A stretch of DNA of 8,985 nucleotides. It comes from CAZUMJ01 sp964621605. GTDB lineage: Bacteria > Actinomycetota > Acidimicrobiia > Acidimicrobiales > Iamiaceae. The stretch covers positions 1 through 8,985 of the forward strand of contig CAZUMJ010000061.1 in assembly GCA_964621605.1 (NCBI GenBank), given 5' to 3'. Below, one piece after another: positions 1-4,709 of the stretch (within the stretch, counting starts at the first letter, position 1; every line of letters starts with the position of its first letter). The notes beneath the pieces are model-generated. The model worked only from the letters and a program-made list of their open reading frames with translations, made no database searches and was not told the origin of the DNA. The translations under genes were made by a program, and so were the position numbers.

Positions 1-854
1 CGGTTGGCGATGCCCTCGAGCTCGTCCCACCCCCACGGGAACAGGAACTCCACATCCGAGGTGCCCGACGAGTAGTGGCTCAGCTCGTCGGGGTCGTGCG
101 GACGCAAGCGCAGCTTCGCCTCGGGGATGCCGAGCTCGACGTACCAGCGGTAGCGCTGCGCGCACCAGTACTCGTACCACTGCGCCGCCTCGGCCGGCGG
201 CACGAAGTACTCCATCTCCATCTGCTCGAACTCACGGGTGCGGAACACGAAGTTGCCGGGCGTGATCTCGTTGCGGAACGACTTGCCGACCTGCGCGATC
301 CCAAACGGGGGCTTCTTGCGGCTGGTCTGCAGCACGTTTGCGAAGTTCACGAACATGCCCTGCGCCGTCTCGGGCCGCAGGTACACGTCGTGGCCGGCGC
401 CTTCCACCGGGCCGGCGAACGTCTTGAACATCAGGTTGAACTGGCGGGCCTCGGTGAACGACCCCCTGGTGCCGCAGCTCGGGCAGACGTCGGGGTCGTC
501 GAGCTTGTCGAGCCGGAAGCGCTCCTTGCAGGAACGGCAGTCGACGAGCGGGTCGGTGAAGTTCTTGAGGTGCCCGGATGCCTCCCACACCGCCGGCGGC
601 GACAGGATCGACGCGTCGAGCCCGACCACGTCGTGGCGGAGCTGCACCATCGAACGCCACCAGGCGTCCTTCACGTTGCGCAGCAGCAGCACGCCGATCG
701 GCCCGTAGTCGTAGGTGGAGCGAAACCCGCCGTAGATCTCGGCGGACGGGAAGACGAACCCGCGCCGCTTCGAGAGGTTCACCACCTTGTCCATCAGGTC
801 GGCCACGTCGGTGGGCGGCAGGTCGGATGCGGAGGTCTCGTCGGCCGGGGACAT
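1..854 (-). CDS. glyS: Glycyl-tRNA synthetase, homodimeric class II type (C-terminal part missing at window edge)
   Basis: Charges tRNA-Gly with glycine in the cytoplasm. The 284 residues present, read from ATG at 854, cover the N-terminal half of the catalytic domain and match the alpha2-type GlyRS rather than the alpha2beta2 type. Visible are KRRGFVFPSAEIYGG (29-43), DYGPIG (49-54), the motif 1 region around EASGHLKNFTDPLVD (91-105), the GlyRS signature RPETAQGMFVNF (160-171) and class II motif 2, FRNEITPGNFVFRTREFEQMEMEYF (193-217, with the Arg and Glu that contact ATP). Between motifs 1 and 2 is a Cys4 cluster, C106-x2-C109-x14-C124-x2-C127, which probably binds zinc. Motif 3 and the anticodon-binding domain lie beyond the left edge. 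There is no Shine-Dalgarno before the ATG, but a TACGCT box ends 9 nt upstream, so the transcript may be leaderless. The gene is divergent from the RDD gene across 59 bp. Identification is very secure. Confidence 0.97.
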   Translation of the reverse strand, partial: MSPADETSASDLPPTDVADLMDKVVNLSKRRGFVFPSAEIYGGFRSTYDYGPIGVLLLRNVKDAWWRSMVQLRHDVVGLDASILSPPAVWEASGHLKNFTDPLVDCRSCKERFRLDKLDDPDVCPSCGTRGSFTEARQFNLMFKTFAGPVEGAGHDVYLRPETAQGMFVNFANVLQTSRKKPPFGIAQVGKSFRNEITPGNFVFRTREFEQMEMEYFVPPAEAAQWYEYWCAQRYRWYVELGIPEAKLRLRPHDPDELSHYSSGTSDVEFLFPWGWDELEGIAN

Positions 855-862
855 GGCACGGA

Positions 863-868
863 AGCGTA
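863..868 (-). promoter_or_regulatory. Putative -10 box (TACGCT) for a leaderless glyS transcript
   Basis: On the minus strand TACGCT fits the actinobacterial -10 pattern TANNNT, and 8 nt separate it from the glyS ATG at 854. Transcription would then begin at or within about 2 nt of the start codon. No purine-rich Shine-Dalgarno lies between. No clear -35 hexamer is visible. The assignment rests on pattern and spacing only. Confidence 0.45.
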
Positions 869-899
869 GCGGTGCCCTCATCGGTGCCGGTCAGGCGAT

Positions 900-905
900 T
901 ACCGT
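900..905 (+). promoter_or_regulatory. Putative -10 box (TACCGT) for the RDD gene
   Basis: TACCGT matches TANNNT and lies 8 nt before the GTG at 914, the same spacing as the divergent glyS box. There is no Shine-Dalgarno upstream of the GTG, which agrees with leaderless initiation. The -35 region shows no recognisable hexamer. Confidence 0.4.
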
Positions 906-913
906 TACGCACC

Positions 914-1792
914 GTGAGCTACGCCCCACCTTCAGCAATGCCCGGCTACGTCCCGGCGGGCGACCCCACCGCGGTCTCCGGACGCCGCATCGTCGCCTGG
1001 ATCATCGACGCGATCATCTACGTCGTGCTGTCCGTCGTCCTACAGGTCACCATCGGCGGCGGTTTCAAGACCCACGACCTCTCCAACTGGTCAGGGACGG
1101 CCAACAGCTACTGCGACGCATGGAAGGCAGTGAACTCGGGGACGTGTTTCGCCGCGGGCAACTCCGCTTGGACCAACACCTCCCAGGGGAGTTCGTTCGC
1201 CATCTTCTTGGGCCTCTTCGTGGCGTACGTCGTCATCCAGGGCCTCCTCGGCGGCAGCCTCGGCAAGGTCATGCTCGGTCTGCGCATCGTGAAGGCCGAC
1301 GGCTCGAAGGCGGGCATCCTGTCGTCGTTCCTCCGCACCCTGCTGTGGATCGTCGACGCCGTCACCTGCGGCGTCCCCCTCGTGGGCCTCGTGTGCATGG
1401 TCACCACGAAGGGGCACCGACGCGTCGGCGACATGGCGGCGGGCACCTACGTCGTGCGCAAGGCACAGCTCGGCATGCCCCTCGCCGTCGGCGGAGCCAC
1501 CCTGCCTCCAGGCGCGTACCCCGGAGGCGGCTACCCCGGCGGCTACGGGAGCCCCGCGATGCCGCCCGGCGGCTACACCCCGTACGGGGCACCGGGTGCC
1601 GTGACGCCTCCTCCGGGGCCCGGCGGTCCGACCGCGGCGCCGTACGCACCGGGCCCGCAGTCGCAGACCTACGAGGCTGACGCCCCCACTTGGGACGCCA
1701 AGCGCAACACGTACATCCAGTACGACAGCGCCCGGTCCGCGTGGCTCGAGTTCGACCAGGCAACCCAGGAGTGGAAGCCGATCTCGCAGTAG
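914..1792 (+). CDS. RDD-family membrane protein with Gly/Pro/Tyr-rich linker and C-terminal 10-residue repeats
   Basis: A 292-residue inner-membrane protein of the RDD family, whose general function is poorly defined (some members affect ion tolerance or transport). A short Pro-rich N terminus is followed by the RDD opening SGRRIVAWIIDAIIYVV (R24/R25, D32; TM1 about 27-45), then a loop of about 50 residues with a Cys pair (C67, C78), TM2 (about 95-112), the family motif GGSLGKVMLGLRIVKADG (113-130), a third hydrophobic segment (about 143-164) and RRVGDMAAGTYVV (169-181). Residues 195-255 are Gly/Pro/Tyr-rich and probably disordered. The last 33 residues hold three 10-residue repeats. The GTG at 914 is chosen because it begins a typical short Pro-rich N terminus just after a TANNNT box; ATG at 938 is an alternative. 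The open frame continues upstream across glyS, but that extension is antisense to glyS and looks spurious. The gene converges on recO. Confidence 0.9.
   Translation: MSYAPPSAMPGYVPAGDPTAVSGRRIVAWIIDAIIYVVLSVVLQVTIGGGFKTHDLSNWSGTANSYCDAWKAVNSGTCFAAGNSAWTNTSQGSSFAIFLGLFVAYVVIQGLLGGSLGKVMLGLRIVKADGSKAGILSSFLRTLLWIVDAVTCGVPLVGLVCMVTTKGHRRVGDMAAGTYVVRKAQLGMPLAVGGATLPPGAYPGGGYPGGYGSPAMPPGGYTPYGAPGAVTPPPGPGGPTAAPYAPGPQSQTYEADAPTWDAKRNTYIQYDSARSAWLEFDQATQEWKPISQ
1691..1780 (+). repeat. Three tandem 30-bp units encoding a 10-residue aromatic-Asp repeat
   Basis: The units translate as WDAKRNTYIQ, YDSARSAWLE and FDQATQEWKP (residues 260-289 of the RDD protein), followed only by ISQ and the stop. Each has an aromatic residue at position 1, Asp at 2, and Tyr or Trp at 8, with Arg/Arg/Thr at 5. 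The DNA copies have diverged, so the repetition is conserved at protein level rather than being a recent duplication. Confidence 0.75.
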
Positions 1793-1817
1793 CCGTCGAT
1801 CACCTGCAGCGGACCAG

Positions 1818-1836
1818 GCCCGGCCGTCGGTCGGGT
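1818..1836. terminator. Possible hairpin between the convergent RDD and recO genes
   Basis: CCCGGCC (1819-1825) can pair with GGTCGGG (1829-1835) across a 3-nt loop, including one G-T wobble, with a further G-T pair at 1818/1836. It lies in the 64-bp gap after the RDD stop and beyond the recO stop. There is no T-run on either side, so it would be a GC-hairpin terminator of the non-canonical type at best. Confidence 0.3.
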
Positions 1837-1856
1837 GCGCGTCGCGGTGAGCAGGC

Positions 1857-2561
1857 TCAGTAGAGCCCCTGCGAGCGCAACCTCCGCTCGAGGTGCGCTT
1901 CGACCGCCCGCGTCGCCAGCTGCTCCACCTCCACGAGATCTGGGCCGTCGTCTCGCTCCAGCGCCGCACCGAGGCGACCCCCGAGCACCTCACGCAGCAC
2001 CTCCAACGCACCCGCCGACAACGGCATGCCCCGCCGGTGGTCCCGGCACAGCACGCCGCCTTCGGTGGCGTCGAACGCCACCAACTCCTCCTCGGTGCCG
2101 CACACCACGCACCCGTCGGTGACCGGGCGGACCCCGTCGTGGGCCAGGAGCTTCAGGTAGAACGCCGGGGCCACCAGACGCCCACCACCGTCGGACAGGG
2201 TGCGCAGCGCCCCCACGAGCATCCGGTACAGGGCGGGGTCGGCTTGACGCTCCTGGGAGACCTGATCGACCGCTTCGAGCATGCCGATCGCCCGGGTCAA
2301 CGCGCCCAGGTCGGCACGCAACGGGGCGAAGTGGTCGAGCGTCTCGACCTGCGTGACGGTGTCGAGCTCACGCCCCTCGTAGAACTGCAACGCCACATGC
2401 ATGGTCGGCTCCAGCCGGGCACCGAACCGGCTCGACGTCTTGCGCACGCCCTTCGCCACCGCCCGGACCTTGCCGTGACCGAGCGTCACCACGCTCACGA
2501 TGCGGTCGGCCTCGCCCAGCTTGTGGGTCCGCAACACGATGCCCTGGTCGCGGTAGAGCAC
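1857..2561 (-). CDS. recO: DNA repair protein RecO
   Basis: RecO is the recombination mediator that, with RecR, helps load RecA on SSB-coated single strands in the RecF pathway and anneals complementary strands. The 234 residues are the usual length. The N-terminal OB-fold begins LYRDQGIVLRTHKLGEADRIVSVVT (2-26), close to the family consensus, and is followed by GKVRAVAKGVRKTSSRFGARLEP (30-52). The helical domain contains a zinc-finger site, C151-x2-C154 and C172-x2-H175, in which the fourth ligand is His rather than Cys. The start is GTG at 2561, 1 nt after the uppS TGA; only a weak AGG precedes it, so translation is probably coupled to uppS. The C terminus ends QGLY. The gene converges on the RDD gene with a 64-bp gap. 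Confidence 0.96.
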   Translation of the reverse strand: MLYRDQGIVLRTHKLGEADRIVSVVTLGHGKVRAVAKGVRKTSSRFGARLEPTMHVALQFYEGRELDTVTQVETLDHFAPLRADLGALTRAIGMLEAVDQVSQERQADPALYRMLVGALRTLSDGGGRLVAPAFYLKLLAHDGVRPVTDGCVVCGTEEELVAFDATEGGVLCRDHRRGMPLSAGALEVLREVLGGRLGAALERDDGPDLVEVEQLATRAVEAHLERRLRSQGLY

Positions 2562-2562
2562 C

Positions 2563-3285
2563 TCAGGTGGACGCCACGCCGCCGAAGCGTCGGTCGCGCG
2601 CCTGGTACTCGCGCACCGCGTCGAACAGGTGCTCGCGCCGGAAGTCGGGCCACAACACGTCGGTGAACACCAACTCGCTGTAGGCCAGCTCCCACAACAA
2701 GAAGTTGGAGATGCGGTACTCGCCCGACGTGCGCACCATCAGGTCGGGGTCGGGCATCGTCGGGTCGTAGAGGTAGCGCCGCAGCACCTTCTCGGAGACC
2801 TTCTCGGCCGGGACCCCGTCGGAGATCATGGCCTTGACGGCATCGATGATCTCGGCTCGTCCGCCGTAGTTGAAGGCGATCGTGAAGGTCATGCGCCGAT
2901 TCGCGCGGGTCTGCTCGGTGGCCGAATCGATGCGGCGCTGCACCCGGCGCGGCACGTGCCAGTCACGGCGACCGACGAACTGGATGCGCACCCCTTTGCT
3001 GTCGAGGTCGTCGGTGTGGCGCTGCAGGATGCCCTCGTTGAACCCCATCAGGTAGCGCACCTCGTCGGGTGGGCGCTTCCAGTTCTCGGTGCTGAAGGCG
3101 TACACCGTGAAGTGGCTCAAGCCCAGCTCGAGCGCACCCTCGACCGCGTCGAACAGCGCCTCCTCGCCGGCCGCGTGGCCCTCGGTGCGCTTGCGGCCAC
3201 GCTGCTGCGCCCAACGACCGTTGCCGTCCATGACGCAGGCCACGTGGCGCGGGATTCGGGTGGGGTCGATCCCCTCGGGAAGCAC
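2563..3285 (-). CDS. uppS: Isoprenyl transferase (cis-prenyl / undecaprenyl diphosphate synthase family)
   Basis: Condenses isopentenyl diphosphate onto an allylic diphosphate in the cis configuration to make the polyprenyl carrier for peptidoglycan and other glycans; chain length cannot be judged here. With GTG at 3285 the protein is 240 residues. Visible are HVACVMDGNGRWA (14-26, catalytic D20 and the diphosphate-binding loop), the substrate region FTVYAFSTENWKRP (59-72), FNYGGRAEI (138-146), and the C-terminal block DPDLMVRTSGEYRISNFLLWELAY (179-202), where the Arg, Ser and Glu bind the isopentenyl substrate and Mg2+. The frame is open to a GTG at 3318, but GTG 3285 starts just before the conserved core and lies 7 nt after a TAGGTT box, so I prefer it. 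recO follows after 1 nt. The preceding gene ends 90 bp upstream, with a hairpin in the gap, suggesting uppS-recO has its own promoter. Confidence 0.95.
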   Translation of the reverse strand: MLPEGIDPTRIPRHVACVMDGNGRWAQQRGRKRTEGHAAGEEALFDAVEGALELGLSHFTVYAFSTENWKRPPDEVRYLMGFNEGILQRHTDDLDSKGVRIQFVGRRDWHVPRRVQRRIDSATEQTRANRRMTFTIAFNYGGRAEIIDAVKAMISDGVPAEKVSEKVLRRYLYDPTMPDPDLMVRTSGEYRISNFLLWELAYSELVFTDVLWPDFRREHLFDAVREYQARDRRFGGVAST

Positions 3286-3292
3286 GCCGTGC

Positions 3293-3298
3293 AACCTA
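3293..3298 (-). promoter_or_regulatory. Putative -10 box (TAGGTT) for uppS-recO
   Basis: On the minus strand TAGGTT fits TANNNT and is separated by 7 nt from the GTG at 3285, with no Shine-Dalgarno between. This placement supports both the chosen uppS start and a leaderless uppS-recO transcript. If a longer protein starting at 3318 were made, this box would lie inside the coding region. No obvious -35 element. Confidence 0.42.
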
Positions 3299-3357
3299 CC
3301 GCCGTGACACCCCGCCACCGGTCACCGGGCGGACGCGGGCAGGGCACGGTCGTTCTC

Positions 3358-3375
3358 GGGAGCCCGGCGGCCCCC
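3358..3375 (-). terminator. GC-rich hairpin directly after the NTF2-like gene
   Basis: In minus-strand RNA, GGGGGCC pairs with GGCUCCC over a GCCG loop: seven base pairs with one G-U wobble. The hairpin begins immediately after the TGA of the NTF2-like gene (3376-3378) and ends about 60 nt before the uppS box. No U-run follows. The opposite strand would carry an A-C mismatch in place of the G-U pair, which favours action on the minus strand. Confidence 0.45.
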
Positions 3376-3801
3376 TCACCCCGGCGGCGCGGCGAACTGC
3401 ATCCGGTCGAACTCCCAGTAGGCACGCAACGCCAGAATGCGGCCGTCGCCGTCGACGCGGTAGGTGTACACACCCTCGACGGTCGACACGGAGCCGTCGG
3501 GGAACGTCGAGGTGATCGTGCCGACGTTGGCGCACTCGTCGCCGACCGCGTACGACTCGCGGATCGCGAAGCGGATCTGCGCCTGGGCGATCACCGTGTC
3601 GTAGAACTCGGCGATGGCGGCCGCACCGTGGCGACCGGCGCCGCTGGGGTCGAGCGGCGACGGCCCGATCGGGTCCTCGACCACTGCGTCCGGCGCGAAC
3701 AACGCCAGCCACGCGTCGCGGTCGCCCGCCTCGATGGCACCCACCGACGCGATCGCCGCCGCGCGGGCCGGGTGATGGGGATAGTCGTCGAGCCCGTGCA
3801 T
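3376..3801 (-). CDS. NTF2/SnoaL-like fold protein resembling ketosteroid isomerase
   Basis: A 141-residue single-domain cytosolic protein of the NTF2-like (SnoaL / ketosteroid isomerase) superfamily. Family-like segments are IEAGDRDAWLALFAPDAVVEDPIG (23-46), GAAAIAEFYD (59-68) and YRVDGDGRILALRAYWEFDRM (114-134). By my manual alignment with Pseudomonas ketosteroid isomerase, D43 in VEDPIG matches the catalytic base, but the oxyanion-hole Tyr and Asp correspond to S19 and Y112. Classical isomerase chemistry is therefore doubtful; substrate unknown. ATG at 3801 is chosen because GGGAGG (3806-3811) lies 4 nt upstream; the GTG at 3804 would be only 1 nt from it. The ATG overlaps the oxidoreductase stop codon by 1 nt (TGATG), so the two are translationally coupled and probably act on related substrates. 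Some relatives are only annotated as nuclear transport factor 2 family proteins. Confidence 0.85.
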   Translation of the reverse strand: MHGLDDYPHHPARAAAIASVGAIEAGDRDAWLALFAPDAVVEDPIGPSPLDPSGAGRHGAAAIAEFYDTVIAQAQIRFAIRESYAVGDECANVGTITSTFPDGSVSTVEGVYTYRVDGDGRILALRAYWEFDRMQFAAPPG

Positions 3802-4676
3802 CACGCCTCCCGAAGTGGATCGATGACGTCTCGCGCGAAGCGCGCGAGGTGGTCGAGCTTCTCGTCGAGGCTGTGCGGGCCAGGCCCGGCGTAGAACCAG
3901 GGGACCGTGATCACGTCGGTCACGCCCTGCGCGGCGACACCAGCGAACGCCTCGGGGGTGGCCAACACCAGCGGGGTCAGCTTGATCTCGAAAGGCTCGC
4001 CCGTGCGTCCGGCGTCGTCGAGGTGCCCACGAAGCTCCGTGACGACGCGGTCGATCTCCTTCGTGGTCGCCTTCGCTCCCACCCAGCCGTCTGCTCGTTG
4101 GGCGGCACGCCGCAGCGCCGGATCGGAATGCCCGCCCACGTACAGCGGGATCGGCGTGGTCGGCGCCGGGCTCATGGCCAGCCGACCGTGGTCGTAGTGG
4201 GCGCCGTGGAACTCGCTGAAGCCGGGGCGGGTGGCGGCGCGCAGCACGTCGATGATCTCATCGAGGCGCTTGCCACGCGTACGCATGTCCTGACCCAGCC
4301 AGGCGAACTCCTCCGGCATCCAGCTCAGGCCGAGCCCCCACGCGATGCGCCCCTCGAACATCGCCCCGAGCGACCCGAGCATCTTCGCGACGAGCAGCGG
4401 CTGGCGCAGCACGACCTTGTACACGTTCGTGTAGAAGCTCAACCGAGTCGTGACCGCAGCCATCGCCGGGATCGCCACGAACGGGTCGACGAACGGCACC
4501 TCGGCGTCCCAGAAGCGGTCACCGTCGCTGGTGTAGGGGTAGTCCGCCGAAACCTCCTCGGCGAAGAACACCGAATCTGGCATGGCGACGGCGTCCCACC
4601 CGGTCTCCTCGGCCGCCCTTGCAAGCGCGAGGAGCTCGTCGGGAGCGGTCATGGCGAGCGACAGCGTGAACTTCAC
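3801..4676 (-). CDS. Luciferase-like (LLM class), probably F420-dependent, oxidoreductase
   Basis: A 291-residue TIM-barrel enzyme of the bacterial luciferase-like superfamily, in actinobacteria mostly reductases or dehydrogenases using coenzyme F420. The protein opens MKFTLSLAM, then has the helix EETGWDAVAMPDSVFF (23-38), VTTRLSFYTNVYKVVLRQP (75-93), the motif WGLGLSWMPEEFAWLG (113-128) followed by RTRGKRLDEII (132-142), and the late PIPLYVGGHSDPALRRAAQRADGWVG (175-200), typical of the F420 subgroup. Substrate cannot be read from sequence, and FMN cannot be excluded as cofactor. The start is GTG at 4676: no good Shine-Dalgarno precedes it, and the protein aligns from its first residues. The gene is divergent from dinG with 33 bp between starts, and its stop overlaps the start of the NTF2-like gene, forming a two-gene unit. 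Confidence 0.92.
   Translation of the reverse strand: MKFTLSLAMTAPDELLALARAAEETGWDAVAMPDSVFFAEEVSADYPYTSDGDRFWDAEVPFVDPFVAIPAMAAVTTRLSFYTNVYKVVLRQPLLVAKMLGSLGAMFEGRIAWGLGLSWMPEEFAWLGQDMRTRGKRLDEIIDVLRAATRPGFSEFHGAHYDHGRLAMSPAPTTPIPLYVGGHSDPALRRAAQRADGWVGAKATTKEIDRVVTELRGHLDDAGRTGEPFEIKLTPLVLATPEAFAGVAAQGVTDVITVPWFYAGPGPHSLDEKLDHLARFARDVIDPLREA
3806..3811 (-). promoter_or_regulatory. Shine-Dalgarno of the NTF2-like gene (GGGAGG)
   Basis: GGGAGG on the minus strand lies in the final codons of the oxidoreductase gene, 4 nt from the ATG at 3801 and 1 nt from the alternative GTG at 3804, so it favours the ATG. Confidence 0.65.
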
Positions 4677-4682
4677 GGGACG

Positions 4683-4688
4683 AGCATG
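4683..4688 (-). promoter_or_regulatory. Weak -10-like box (CATGCT) for the oxidoreductase/NTF2 pair
   Basis: CATGCT on the minus strand shares the A at position 2 and T at position 6 of TANNNT and lies 6 nt before the GTG at 4676. It is the best -10 candidate in the 33-bp gap. The first base is not T and there is no -35 hexamer, so support is slight. Confidence 0.25.
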
Positions 4689-4697
4689 GCAGACCGG

Positions 4698-4703
4698 TAC
4701 CCT
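4698..4703 (+). promoter_or_regulatory. Putative -10 box (TACCCT) for a leaderless dinG transcript
   Basis: TACCCT fits TANNNT and is followed by 6 nt, then the GTG at 4710, which would make that G the natural transcription start. The box decides between GTG 4710 and the in-frame ATG at 4686, which lies upstream of it. I see no SOS-type box of the GAAC-N4-GTTC form nearby. Confidence 0.45.
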
Positions 4704-4709
4704 GCATCC

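Noticed and set aside
75..869. 264-codon plus-strand open frame over glyS
   Set aside because: The minus strand gives a continuous GlyRS with all expected motifs, so this is a shadow frame.
3286..3318. Upstream GTG start for uppS adding 11 residues
   Set aside because: The added residues (AGCHGGRLHG and the start) do not resemble a family N terminus, and the TAGGTT box would fall inside the coding region; GTG 3285 fits better.
2629..3894. 421-codon plus-strand open frame across uppS and the NTF2-like gene
   Set aside because: It is antisense to two well supported genes and spans their intergenic hairpin and promoter; its His/Arg/Val-rich content is that of a shadow frame.
4666..4676. GTGAACTTCAC considered as a LexA/SOS box for dinG
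   Set aside because: It does not match the GAAC-N4-GTTC actinobacterial SOS consensus and is made of the first codons of the oxidoreductase; kept only as a possible unassigned operator.
3849..4685. Long plus-strand N-terminal extension of the dinG reading frame, up to 932 residues in total
   Set aside because: It is antisense to the clear oxidoreductase gene, its composition is typical of a GC-rich shadow frame, and helicase homology begins only after 4710.
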